DNA of 64,000 nt from Prochlorococcus sp. MIT 1307. Lineage in GTDB: Bacteria > Cyanobacteriota > Cyanobacteriia > PCC-6307 > Cyanobiaceae. The stretch's first letter is position 1; every line of letters starts with the position of its first letter. The notes under the pieces are model-generated. The model had not been told where the DNA came from and searched no databases. It saw only the letters and a program-made list of their open reading frames with translations. Below are positions 54,343 to 63,741 of this stretch, piece after piece. The position numbers and the translations under genes are program-made. Where the stretch lies: NCBI RefSeq assembly GCF_034092395.1, contig NZ_CP139301.1, positions 1,116,001 through 1,180,000 of the forward strand, read 5' to 3'.

Positions 54343-56001
54343 TCAGTCCTTAACTGGTCTAGTGGAAATAGCTTGACCACACTTTTGCTGAGAGTGGCAT
54401 TTCCAATAAGGTAATGATTTAGGGGAATCAGTTCTAAAATGTCCTCCCCTACTTTCACAACGAAAAATACAAGCCTCAAACAATAATGAACTTGTGAGTT
54501 GGCGATTACTTAAATCCAACAGCAAGTTAATGTCTCTACGGGAAGTTTCATCAAAACGAATAGATAAATTTTTGGCTTGTTTATGCATCAACTGAAGTAA
54601 TGGTTGTTTAACTAATTGGTCGGCAGCCTTACGAATTGAGTTCAAACCCTTTTGCATACCTTTCAATGAACGATTAACGCCAACTTCTTGCCAACAAAGT
54701 TGGCGCAAATCTTGAATTGATTTAGATAAAGACTCTGCTGTTTCTATGCCAGATAAACGTAATGAACAATCAATAGAAGAGGTTTCTTGTAAGTTCCTAC
54801 TAGTCAGGGCATTATCCGTTAATTCAATAGTTGACATTTTCCTCGCGAAAACGAGGCATTCCATTAATGAATTACTTGCAAGTCTATTTGCTCCATGCAA
54901 GCCACTAGAAGCAATCTCTCCAACCGCAAAAAGTCCTTTAAGTGTTGTTTCTGCACGCAAATTAGTCGCAACTCCTCCCATCCAGTAGTGAGCAGCAGGA
55001 GCCACTGGAATTAGATTTTTTAGGGGGTCTAAACCTAATTCTTTGCAACGCTGAAGAATTGAAGGGAAATGAGCCTCGACCTGAGAAGGAGGAATTGACT
55101 TGATATCCAGTTCCATATGATTAACCATTTGTCTTTCCATAGCTTGAACAAGTGCTCTACTAACTTGATCTCTAGGGGCAAGGTCGGCACCATCCAAGTG
55201 CGCAACAGGACTTTGTCCCCATTTGTCCACAAGGACCGCACCCTCACCGCGCAATGCCTCTGAAATTAAAAAGCATGGGCCATTATCTAAATGCAAGGCA
55301 GTGGGGTGAAACTGAACAAATTCCAGATCTTCAATCAACGCACCAGCACGCCAGGCCAAAGCAAGTCCTTCTCCACATGCTTGTGCAGGGTTAGTCGTAT
55401 TAGAGAATAAGTGCCCCCCTCCGCCACTAGCCAGAACAACTGCCCTGGCTGAAATCCAACGCAGAAAAGGGCCGTCCAGAATTTGAACACCAAGACAAGC
55501 GTTGGACTCAACCCATAACTGAGTAACTCGCACGCCTCGACGATGGACAAGGTTTGGACGTTGATCAACTTGCTCTTCAAGCACCTCAACAAGAGCTCTT
55601 CCAGTGCGATCCTGCACATGAAGAACACGCCTAAAACTATGGGCAGCCTCAAGAGTTGTAGCTAACTGATCGCAATCACGATCAAAATCCATCCCGATCT
55701 TTTCAAGCCTTTGAATACATTGAGGTGCTTCCTCAACAAACATTCTTACTGCATCTCCATCGCACAAGCCTGCCCCTGCCTTCATAGTGTCTTCCGCATG
55801 ACTTTGAAAACTATCCTCAGCACGAGTCACTGCCGCCATTCCACCCTGTGCCCACCGACTCGAAGAATGTCTACTGGTATTCCTATTCAGCAGCAAAACC
55901 TTCAAATGAGCAGGCAACTCAAGGCATGACATCAAGCCTGCGGCTCCTGCTCCTATGACAACTACATCCCAAGGGCCTCCAGGGATTGAGCTAGTTTGCA
56001 T
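54343..56001 (-). CDS. nadB: L-aspartate oxidase
   Basis: A 552-residue FAD enzyme producing iminoaspartate for NAD synthesis. FAD motif V-V-V-I-G-A-G-A-A-G-L-M at the N-terminus, S-S-R-W-A-Q-G-G-M-A-A-V, the active-site F-V-Q-F-H-P-T-A-L-H, and L-H-G-A-N-R-L-A-S-N-S-L-M-E. I choose the ATG at 56001, which has GAGG eight bases upstream; another ATG at 56016 adds five residues. Confidence 0.94.
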   Translation of the reverse strand: MQTSSIPGGPWDVVVIGAGAAGLMSCLELPAHLKVLLLNRNTSRHSSSRWAQGGMAAVTRAEDSFQSHAEDTMKAGAGLCDGDAVRMFVEEAPQCIQRLEKIGMDFDRDCDQLATTLEAAHSFRRVLHVQDRTGRALVEVLEEQVDQRPNLVHRRGVRVTQLWVESNACLGVQILDGPFLRWISARAVVLASGGGGHLFSNTTNPAQACGEGLALAWRAGALIEDLEFVQFHPTALHLDNGPCFLISEALRGEGAVLVDKWGQSPVAHLDGADLAPRDQVSRALVQAMERQMVNHMELDIKSIPPSQVEAHFPSILQRCKELGLDPLKNLIPVAPAAHYWMGGVATNLRAETTLKGLFAVGEIASSGLHGANRLASNSLMECLVFARKMSTIELTDNALTSRNLQETSSIDCSLRLSGIETAESLSKSIQDLRQLCWQEVGVNRSLKGMQKGLNSIRKAADQLVKQPLLQLMHKQAKNLSIRFDETSRRDINLLLDLSNRQLTSSLLFEACIFRCESRGGHFRTDSPKSLPYWKCHSQQKCGQAISTRPVKD

Positions 56002-56169
56002 AAAAGGAGACCTCATAAATCTATAAGCAGTCCGTAAAAACGCAAGATTGCTAATTGAGATTGTTTAGAAGGAAAACGCTTTTAATTGCATTGACCAAGA
56101 ATGGATTGAATCTACAAGTTCACTGAGCAATTCCCACTAGATTTAGATCAACGTCTTTACCTACACTTT

Positions 56170-56874
56170 CTAAATCAATCCACTAAACGTTGGATGGATA
56201 AGTGCTGTTAAAAAAAAGAGGCCATCAACCCAAAGAGTTGTCATCAAGGCTGCGCTAGCAACTAGCCATGCACTTCCTGAAGGTAAATGTATCAGTGCCC
56301 TCTCTTTCATCAGATTTGCGATCAGAACTATAACCACTCCAGCAATTAATAACAGGAGAATTGATTGAGGTTTAAAAAGCTGCTCAGCTGTTTCATGAAG
56401 TAACTGAGGAGCATCTAACAAAGAAGCTTTTACAACATCTGGCCAAGAATGCATTACTCCTGTGAACAACATCATGAGATCAGTAAAAGCAGCTCCAAGT
56501 AAGCAAGACAAATAAAAACTTGCTCCAATTCGCCATCGCGTCTCAAGGCCGACAAAAGCCAAAGGTAAAGCTATTGCTTCTACCGGCAGATGCATTACAG
56601 GATATTCACGCAACCAGCCCCAAAACAAACAACCTCCTAACCAGCTTCCACTAACACCAACCAAAAGTGAAGCGGCCCTAGCCCATTTTTCACCTCCAAA
56701 GCGTGAAAGTATAAATCCACAACCTAAAAGTACAAAAGTAAACAAGCAAGCTGAAATTGGATGAAAATGCACCCATGGAGCCTGCAAGAAAACTGGAAGC
56801 ACAACCAAAGCACTTGCCCAAAATTGCAAAGTCCTAGGATTGGTTAGATAACCTTCTGAAAATTCTGAAGGCAC
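56170..56874 (-). CDS. DUF3120 cyanobacterial membrane protein
   Basis: A 234-residue integral membrane protein with six or seven hydrophobic helices and L-F-W-G-W-L-R-E-Y-P-V-M-H-L-P-V-E-A-I-A-L-P typical of DUF3120. Function unknown; the family is limited to cyanobacteria and some plastids. ATG start. The 168 bases after it toward nadB show nothing I can name. Confidence 0.8.
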   Translation of the reverse strand: MPSEFSEGYLTNPRTLQFWASALVVLPVFLQAPWVHFHPISACLFTFVLLGCGFILSRFGGEKWARAASLLVGVSGSWLGGCLFWGWLREYPVMHLPVEAIALPLAFVGLETRWRIGASFYLSCLLGAAFTDLMMLFTGVMHSWPDVVKASLLDAPQLLHETAEQLFKPQSILLLLIAGVVIVLIANLMKERALIHLPSGSAWLVASAALMTTLWVDGLFFLTALIHPTFSGLI

Positions 56875-56925
56875 TTTGATTGGGAGAGAGTTGATCAGAG
56901 TTGCTTAAGGAAAAAGGTTGTTTTG

Positions 56926-57042
56926 ATGGAGGACACTTTTCTGAATGAACTAATAAGGCACACCCCCTCCATTTGGAACTAATTCAATAAACCTTAGAAG
57001 ACCATCACGCTCTAATGGACTTTTGAAAGTATTTGATGGTCT
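56926..57042. repeat. two inverted repeats in the leader of uppP
   Basis: ATGGAGG (56926-56932) pairs with CCTCCAT (56966-56972); AGACCATCA (56999-57007) pairs perfectly with TGATGGTCT (57034-57042). The second ends 32 bases before the uppP ATG. Both could be hairpins of a regulated leader. An 18-codon ORF starts at 56926. Confidence 0.35.
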
Positions 57043-57074
57043 GCAATAGCTTGCTGATGTGGTAAAGAGATTAA

Positions 57075-57938
57075 ATGCCTGAAATCGCAAATAACAATGA
57101 GCTGCTTGAGGCTTGCTTTAAATATTTGATACTTGGCATGGTACAGGGACTAACTGAATTTTTACCTATCAGCAGTACTGCCCACCTTAAAGTTGTCCCA
57201 ATGATGTTGGGTTGGACAGATCCAGGGCTCTCTATCACGGCAGTAATCCAATTAGGAAGCATATTGGCGGTCATCACTTACTTCAGGAATGATCTTAAGG
57301 AGGTACTCAAGGGCATTAGCTTGGCTTGCACAAATGACCAATGGAGAGAAAAAAAAGCACGCTTAGGAATTGCAATTTGCACTGGGACTCTTCCGATTCT
57401 TTTGACAGGAATGTCAATAAAGCTTTTCTGGAGTGACTTTGAAAATTCTTTGTTCCGCAGCATCCCTTTTATTGCCTTAATTTCTATTTTCATGGCATTT
57501 TTGCTTGCTATAGCGGAAAAACTAGGGGATCAAAGCAAACAGCTAGAAAAGATATCTGGCCAAGATGGATTAGTCATTGGTATTGGCCAAATATTTTCCA
57601 TCATCCCGGGTGTTTCTCGTTCTGGCATCACATTAACAACTGCTTTACTACATGGTTGGAAGCGAGAAGATGCTGCAAGATTTTCCTTTTTAATTGGTAT
57701 CCCTGCTATTAGTTTGGCGGGTGCAGCAGAACTAAAAAATACATTTCATGCTATCCAATTAACTAATGAGTTTCTTCCTCTAATTATTGGTATCTCTTCA
57801 GCAACAGTTGTCTCATGGATTGTAATTGACTGGCTTCTAAAATACCTTCAAAAAAATAGCACTTGGATATTTGTTATCTATAGATTGATATTTGGCATAA
57901 CCTTGCTGTTGAGATGGTGGGTAATAAGATCAAGCTGA
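57075..57938 (+). CDS. uppP: undecaprenyl-diphosphatase
   Basis: A 287-residue membrane enzyme that recycles the lipid carrier of peptidoglycan and O-antigen synthesis. Motif 1 G-L-T-E-F-L-P-I-S-S-T-A-H-L near residue 24 and motif 2 P-G-V-S-R-S-G-I-T near 178 form the active site. Seven or eight helices. ATG start. Confidence 0.95.
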   Translation: MPEIANNNELLEACFKYLILGMVQGLTEFLPISSTAHLKVVPMMLGWTDPGLSITAVIQLGSILAVITYFRNDLKEVLKGISLACTNDQWREKKARLGIAICTGTLPILLTGMSIKLFWSDFENSLFRSIPFIALISIFMAFLLAIAEKLGDQSKQLEKISGQDGLVIGIGQIFSIIPGVSRSGITLTTALLHGWKREDAARFSFLIGIPAISLAGAAELKNTFHAIQLTNEFLPLIIGISSATVVSWIVIDWLLKYLQKNSTWIFVIYRLIFGITLLLRWWVIRSS

Positions 57939-57959
57939 GGTAAATTAAACTATGCAATT

Positions 57960-59342
57960 GTGTGGAATAAATCTTCCGTCGATGTTGCGGTGTCAGAACT
58001 AAAAAAGGAGTCTACAGCTAGCTTTCCAAAGCCTGCTGTGGTGAAATCAATTGCACCTGGTTCAATCGGAGAAGAATTAGGATTTGAACCAGGTGATCAA
58101 CTTCTAAAAATTAACGGTGTGAGGCCGCGGGACCTTATCGATTATCGATTTCTGACTGTTGAAGAAGAACTACACCTTGAAATAATGGATTCTGCAGGAA
58201 CTATCCACTATGTTGATCTTGAAAAAGAGGCTGATGACAGTCTTGGCTTAACTTTTACTGAAGCATTATTTGATGGATTACGTCAATGCAATAATCAATG
58301 TCCATTTTGCTTTATTGATCAACAACCTCCAGGGCATCGTGACAGTCTCTACCTAAAAGATGATGACTATAGGCTTAGTTTCCTGTATGGTTCATACCTC
58401 ACACTTACTAATCTCAAAGACTCAGATTGGAAAAGAATTGAATCACAACGTCTATCTCCTCTATATGTATCTGTTCATGCAACCCAACCTGAACTAAGGG
58501 CGCAATTACTGCACAATTCCCGAGCAGGGCTGCTTATGCAACAGCTAGATTGGTTTGCCCAACGTAACCTACAAATACATGCACAAGTAGTAATTTGCCC
58601 TGGTCTTAATGATGGCAAAGCCTTAGATAACACACTGCAAGATCTTGCGATCCATGCCAAAGGTGATTGGCCTGTTGTTCTTTCAACAGCCATAGTGCCA
58701 GTTGGGTTAACACGTTTTCGTCCACAAAATGATGGATTAATTCCTATCGACACGAAATGTGCTCGCCAAGTTATCGCTCAAGTAGAGCTACTACAAAAAA
58801 AATTCAAAAAAACTATTGGATCAAATTTTGCCTGGCTTTCCGATGAATGGTATCTAATTGCTCAAAAACCTCTCCCAGCCCGTAGTGCTTACGAAGATCT
58901 GCCTCAACAAGAAAATGGTGTAGGGAGCATCAGAGCATTTTTAGAAAATATGGATATTGCTACTGCGAACCTTCCAAGCAAGATTCAAAAGCCAAAAAAA
59001 TGTAGTTGGGTTGTGGGCCGACTTGTAGAAAAAGCATTAATTGCTGCTTCGAACAAACTTAATGAAGTGGAAGGTTTGACACTGCACATATTTGGTCTCC
59101 CAAGCGCATATTGGGGCCAAGATCAAGTGGTCACAGGTTTACTAACAGGCGCAGACCTCATCGAGGGATTAAAAAACAAAGATCTTGGAGAGCAGCTATT
59201 ACTACCATCTGTAATGCTGAAACACGGTGAGGATGTTTTCCTAGATGACATGTCCTTAAAAGAACTTTGTGAAACACTTCAAGTACCAATCAGAATTGTG
59301 CATGGAGCAGATGACATCGTGGCTGCAGCAATAGAAGATTGA
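57960..59342 (+). CDS. DUF512 radical-SAM-like protein with PDZ domain
   Basis: A 460-residue protein. Residues 20-85 are PDZ-like (S-I-A-P-G-S-I-G-E-E-L-G-F-E-P-G-D-Q-L-L). The iron-sulfur motif is C-N-N-Q-C-P-F-C-F-I-D near residue 110, and the DUF512 end follows. The family is conserved in cyanobacteria and clostridia but the reaction is not known. GTG start at 57960, and 21 bases after uppP. Confidence 0.83.
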   Translation: MWNKSSVDVAVSELKKESTASFPKPAVVKSIAPGSIGEELGFEPGDQLLKINGVRPRDLIDYRFLTVEEELHLEIMDSAGTIHYVDLEKEADDSLGLTFTEALFDGLRQCNNQCPFCFIDQQPPGHRDSLYLKDDDYRLSFLYGSYLTLTNLKDSDWKRIESQRLSPLYVSVHATQPELRAQLLHNSRAGLLMQQLDWFAQRNLQIHAQVVICPGLNDGKALDNTLQDLAIHAKGDWPVVLSTAIVPVGLTRFRPQNDGLIPIDTKCARQVIAQVELLQKKFKKTIGSNFAWLSDEWYLIAQKPLPARSAYEDLPQQENGVGSIRAFLENMDIATANLPSKIQKPKKCSWVVGRLVEKALIAASNKLNEVEGLTLHIFGLPSAYWGQDQVVTGLLTGADLIEGLKNKDLGEQLLLPSVMLKHGEDVFLDDMSLKELCETLQVPIRIVHGADDIVAAAIED

Positions 59343-59381
59343 GACAAAGTTCTCTAAACTCATATAAGTTTCTCAATTCCA

Positions 59382-61073
59382 GTGCGAGGGAATACTGCAA
59401 AAATCGTATTTGTAGTCTGCGTGCTACTTCAAGGAACTAATTCGATCAAAGCTGCTCAATCTCAATCCACTTCATTTGTCAAGAAGACTGTTGAGCATCC
59501 TTTTTACGGGAAGAGTCTCAATTCCACAACCTTTTTAAATTCTAATTGGCCATTAAAAAAGGCTGATACAAATAAAAGGCTTCCCAATATTAAAGCTACG
59601 AATAGCAGAAAGCCTCTTACCAAGTCAAAGACGGTTTTACCTTCTGATCTTTTATTTAATCTGACTTCTCCAGACAATCTCTCCCTACCTAGAAAAACAT
59701 CAGAAATAGAGAAAAGAAATCTATATCCTTTAGAAATAACAGATCTTGAAAAATTAGTGGAAGCAAATAACCCAAAGCTAGAAGTTTATAGAAGGCAAAT
59801 AGAGCAACAAAAATATAATCTTAAACAATCCATTTCAACTTGGTATCCAACTATAGATTTAGGAGCTACTCCACAATACTTAGATGGTAACAATTACAAC
59901 GATGCTCGACCTAACACCAGCAGTGACCAATGGAAAACAAGCCTTTCAGTAGACATCAATTGGAATCTGATCGATCCATCTAGAGCACCAGAAATTAATG
60001 CAGCTAAGGATACTTATGAAAAAGCAAAAGCGTCTTATTTAATCGAGTTAAGAGACTTAAAATTAGAAGCATTAAATGCTTATTTCTTACTACAAAAATC
60101 AGATGCAGGTGTTCGAATAGGAAAGGAATCCGTCAGAGCCTCACAACTAAGTCTTAGTGATGCAAAAGCTCGCTTCGACTCAGGACTAGGCACAAGACTA
60201 GAAGTGCTAGAAGCAGAAACTCAGCTGGCCCGCGATAATAGGCTTCTCACTAATAATCTAGGGGAGCAAAGTATTAACCGCAGCTCATTGGCGATAATAC
60301 TCAACTTGCCTTTATCGATTATCCCCGTGGCAGCAACACCTCCAGAGATAATCGGTGTATGGGAATCTTCTCTTGAAGAAAGCATCATCTCTGCTTACTC
60401 CTTTCGAGAAGAGCTAGAAAATATTAGGCTTGATATATCAATAAATAACAGTAACGCAAATGCAGCCCTAGCAAGTGTTCAGCCCAAGTTAAGTATTTTT
60501 AATACTTTTAACAACTCCTATACTGAAGGTAAATTATCTTCTATTAACAGCGATGGTTCCGCAAGCAGTAATACTGTTGGATTAAAGGCAACATGGCGAG
60601 TTTTCGATGGTTTAAACGCACAGTCAAGATACAATTACAACAAAGAAATAGTAAAAGTTTCAGAAGCAAAGTTTGCTGAGAAAAGAAATAACATACGCCA
60701 AGAAATTGAACAAAGTTTTATTAAATTAAGAACAGCAAGTAAAGATATTATGAGTAGCACTCGGGAAGTTATAGCAGCTAGAGAATCTTTAAGATTAGCG
60801 CGTTTAAGGTTTCAGTCAGGTATCACTACTCAACGAGAAGTAGTAAATAACCAACGGGATCTCACACAAGCCGAAGTTGAGTACACAGAAGCAATAACTG
60901 CTTATAATACAAGTATTGCAAAACTTCAGAGAAGTACAGGAGTTGAACATGTACAAGCATGTACCTCTCCTAAGATAATGTCTAATATTGTTGAAGACAG
61001 TGACCCTAGTAATATCCCAATTGATCCATTTCCAGTAATAAAAGCCTGCCCAAAATCAAATTCGAGTAAATAG
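59382..61073 (+). CDS. TolC-like outer-membrane efflux protein
   Basis: A 563-residue precursor with a signal peptide (residues 1-24, A-K-I-V-F-V-V-C-V-L-L) and a 90-residue low-complexity linker, then two coiled-coil OEP repeats, each with L-E-V-L-E-A-E-T-Q-L-A / Q-R-E-V-V-N-N-Q-R-D-L-T-type periplasmic helices. It would connect inner-membrane exporters to the outside. GTG start at 59382. Two bases before the phosphatase gene. Confidence 0.88.
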   Translation: MRGNTAKIVFVVCVLLQGTNSIKAAQSQSTSFVKKTVEHPFYGKSLNSTTFLNSNWPLKKADTNKRLPNIKATNSRKPLTKSKTVLPSDLLFNLTSPDNLSLPRKTSEIEKRNLYPLEITDLEKLVEANNPKLEVYRRQIEQQKYNLKQSISTWYPTIDLGATPQYLDGNNYNDARPNTSSDQWKTSLSVDINWNLIDPSRAPEINAAKDTYEKAKASYLIELRDLKLEALNAYFLLQKSDAGVRIGKESVRASQLSLSDAKARFDSGLGTRLEVLEAETQLARDNRLLTNNLGEQSINRSSLAIILNLPLSIIPVAATPPEIIGVWESSLEESIISAYSFREELENIRLDISINNSNANAALASVQPKLSIFNTFNNSYTEGKLSSINSDGSASSNTVGLKATWRVFDGLNAQSRYNYNKEIVKVSEAKFAEKRNNIRQEIEQSFIKLRTASKDIMSSTREVIAARESLRLARLRFQSGITTQREVVNNQRDLTQAEVEYTEAITAYNTSIAKLQRSTGVEHVQACTSPKIMSNIVEDSDPSNIPIDPFPVIKACPKSNSSK

Positions 61074-61075
61074 GG

Positions 61076-61918
61076 ATGAACTTCTCAACTTTGCCAAATA
61101 GTCTAACTAAGCTACAGATTAGCAAGGTCAATGAGCTACTAGATCTAGTTGCAAAGAGACAACTTGAAGATTTTGGAAATATCACATCTGATATAAAAGA
61201 TGATGGCACACTAATAACAAGCTGTGATCGATGGAGTGACTCAACTATTGTCAAAAATCTTGGCGAAATTTCCCCAAAAGAAGGAGTCCTAAGTGAAGAA
61301 GGTTCCAAAAAAGTTCCAGATTCAAATGCATATTGGGTGGTTGACCCACTGGATGGCACGACAAATTTTTCCGCTGGAATACCTTATTGGGCAATATCAA
61401 TAGCACGTTTTGCAAATGGAAAGCCAGATACAGCTTTTTTAGATTTACCTGCCCTTAAAAAACGAATCCTTGCAATCCGTGGTCAGGGAGTTTGGCTAAA
61501 CGGCAAGAAACTAACAAAAAAAAGTAGGCTTACTTCAAATAGTGCTTGTGTTTCTCTTTGCAGTCGTTCTATTCGAATTCTCCAAAGACGGCCAGATAAA
61601 CCTTTCCCAGGCAAAATTCGTCTATTAGGAGTTTCAAGTTTAAACATGGTTGGTGTTGCCATAGGGCAAACAATCGCAGCGTTAGAAGCCACACCTAAGA
61701 TCTGGGATCTTGCATCTGCCTGGCTGATTCTTTCAGAGCTAGATTGTTCTATTAAATGGTTAGATATTGATCCATCAGAACTTAAGGCTGGTCAAGACTT
61801 AACTAAAGTAAATTTTCCACTTCTTACAGCTAGCTCTTCCACTGAACTAGAGAAGCTGTTGCCCTGGGCAGAAGTTTTAATGCATAGCTGGATTGATATT
61901 CAAGACAACATTAAGTAG
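61076..61918 (+). CDS. inositol monophosphatase-family phosphatase
   Basis: A 280-residue Mg-dependent phosphatase. Metal motif D-P-L-D-G-T-T-N-F near residue 98 and the second W-D-L-A-S-A-W near residue 208; E-E-G upstream. Substrate may be inositol or histidinol phosphate (HisN) or another sugar phosphate. ATG start two bases after the TolC-like gene, same transcript likely. Confidence 0.9.
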   Translation: MNFSTLPNSLTKLQISKVNELLDLVAKRQLEDFGNITSDIKDDGTLITSCDRWSDSTIVKNLGEISPKEGVLSEEGSKKVPDSNAYWVVDPLDGTTNFSAGIPYWAISIARFANGKPDTAFLDLPALKKRILAIRGQGVWLNGKKLTKKSRLTSNSACVSLCSRSIRILQRRPDKPFPGKIRLLGVSSLNMVGVAIGQTIAALEATPKIWDLASAWLILSELDCSIKWLDIDPSELKAGQDLTKVNFPLLTASSSTELEKLLPWAEVLMHSWIDIQDNIK

Positions 61919-62041
61919 GCAATCTAGTTAGTCGAAAATCCTTTAATAATTAAAAAACTGTAAAAACAAACATCTTCTTAATGTAAAGAAGTCAATAGGT
62001 GTCGCAAGCGTTATAAATAGTCTTGTTTAGGTAATAGCAAA

Positions 62042-62974
62042 GTGGGATTTCGTTTAAGACGTAAAGCACGGTTTCTTCTTACAAGTTTGTGGCGTGCCTA
62101 TGAACGTTGGGCACATTGTGATTGTGTTGACCTAAGTGCAGCATTTGCTTATTACACGCTTCAATCCTTCTTCCCAATTTTATTAATATCTCTTTCAGTA
62201 GCCTCCTGGTTTCTAGGTAGGCAAAATGGACTTGACCAACAAATCATAAATTTTGCAGCCCAAATTCTTCCTCCGTCAGTAGTTGGGCTAGTCGATACAA
62301 CCTTAGTCAAACTAGTCAATCAAGGTTTTGGTGCGGGAATACTTGGCGCAATGTTCCTTATGGTTACTGCTGGGAATGCTTACCTAACTTTACAAAGAGG
62401 TACCGATCGACTTTGGGATGATGTTTTACCTCCGCAAAAATTCCCAACAACATTCCAAGTGCAAGCCTTAAAGTTTATTCGCAGCAGAATAGAAGCTTTT
62501 GTTGTTGTACTTCTAGTAGGAATACTAGTTGTGATTGATCAAATCAGTGCAAATGTTCGAATGATCCCTGGAGCTGTATTAGAAGACTTAAGCAGAACAG
62601 TTCCTTTGCTTGCAAAGTCATTATCAAGTTTTCCAGTCATACAAGTTGGTCAATTTATTATTCCCTTAATGGGGCTCTCAATAATGGCCTTATTGCTACA
62701 GGCATTACTTCCAAGTAGAAGAGTTCCTATTAAACCTCTAGTACCAGGCGCATTCATGATTGGAACTTTGTTAACTATCCTGAATTTAACTGTAAGTCGA
62801 AGTATTCTTTCATTAGGCGCACGTTTTCAAGCATATGGATTTATTGGTGGAGTTTTAGTATTAACACTTTGGGTATGGATGATAGGTGTAATTATTTATT
62901 TTGGACAATGTTGGAGCGTTGTTCTAGCCAGTACGCCTCGCAAGCGCCTTCCATTGAATTCCTATTATCCTTAA
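62042..62974 (+). CDS. YihY/BrkB-family membrane protein
   Basis: A 310-residue inner-membrane protein with six helices. The opening L-S-A-A-F-A-Y-Y-T-L-Q-S-F-F-P and later R-F-Q-A-Y-G-F-I-G-G match YihY/BrkB. Function is unclear despite older names. GTG start at 62042; a TATAAAT at 62010-62016 upstream is a plausible -10. Confidence 0.85.
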   Translation: MGFRLRRKARFLLTSLWRAYERWAHCDCVDLSAAFAYYTLQSFFPILLISLSVASWFLGRQNGLDQQIINFAAQILPPSVVGLVDTTLVKLVNQGFGAGILGAMFLMVTAGNAYLTLQRGTDRLWDDVLPPQKFPTTFQVQALKFIRSRIEAFVVVLLVGILVVIDQISANVRMIPGAVLEDLSRTVPLLAKSLSSFPVIQVGQFIIPLMGLSIMALLLQALLPSRRVPIKPLVPGAFMIGTLLTILNLTVSRSILSLGARFQAYGFIGGVLVLTLWVWMIGVIIYFGQCWSVVLASTPRKRLPLNSYYP

Positions 62975-63022
62975 TGTATGCACTAGACTAAATTCAAACG
63001 CAATAATTTATTCAGTGTCGAG

Positions 63023-63379
63023 ATGACCAGGCTGCCTCCTTTGCTCTGGTTTGCTCTTATAGTTTTAATACTATTGCCCTCTACAGCTGGAAGATTCTTA
63101 CTAGATCTGGCAGGTGGGTTAATACTTACTTTATTAGCACTCCCACTATTACTAACTGGCGCTGGTTGGCTTGGCTGGCGTTTCCTTCAATCAAAACTTA
63201 TACAGTGCGAGTTTTGTGGTGCAAGCATAATTAAAGATTCAATACTTTGCCCTGCATGTGGAGAAGAATTATCTAAAGGAAATCAAGGTAATAAAAAAAT
63301 ATTTAGCGTAGACAACTCTATCCCTGCGAGTTCAGCAACTATAGATATAACAGCACAAGATGCCGACAATACAAATTAA
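63023..63379 (+). CDS. small membrane protein with a zinc ribbon
   Basis: A 118-residue protein: two hydrophobic helices (residues 6-26 and 28-50), then a C-x2-C ... C-x2-C zinc ribbon (C-E-F-C, C-P-A-C) and a Ser/Thr/Asp-rich tail. Function unknown. ATG start, 48 bases after the YihY-family gene. Confidence 0.72.
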   Translation: MTRLPPLLWFALIVLILLPSTAGRFLLDLAGGLILTLLALPLLLTGAGWLGWRFLQSKLIQCEFCGASIIKDSILCPACGEELSKGNQGNKKIFSVDNSIPASSATIDITAQDADNTN

Positions 63380-63409
63380 ATAGTTATTTATTTTTCAAGT
63401 AAGTCATGA

Positions 63410-63730
63410 TTATTCCAAATACTCCTTCATGTTTTCTGCTTTCAATTCCACAACTTCTTGCTCAACATCTTTCAACAAATTCTCACAATGCTCGAGATAC
63501 ATTTTACCTTTTAAATAAAATTTTTGCAGGTCTTCCACAGGTACTCTATCATCCTGCAAACACTCTAAAAGTCTATCTAGCTCTATTAATGATTCCTCAT
63601 AAGATAACAAGCTAATCTCATTATTCCATTTCTGAATTTTGCTCGTAAGTGAAGATGATTCAATTGAATTATCATATATTTGATTGCTAAAGTTAGAAGC
63701 GCTTTGATAAGATGAGTTATTTTGTTTCAT
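63410..63730 (-). CDS. xseB: exodeoxyribonuclease VII small subunit
   Basis: A 106-residue, all-helical subunit; S-Y-E-E-S-L-I-E-L-D-R-L-L-E-C-L and V-P-V-E-D-L-Q-K-F-Y-L-K-G-K are family marks. It pairs with XseA, encoded upstream with 11 bases between. ATG start. Confidence 0.92.
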   Translation of the reverse strand: MKQNNSSYQSASNFSNQIYDNSIESSSLTSKIQKWNNEISLLSYEESLIELDRLLECLQDDRVPVEDLQKFYLKGKMYLEHCENLLKDVEQEVVELKAENMKEYLE

Positions 63731-63741
63731 TGTAAAGCTAG

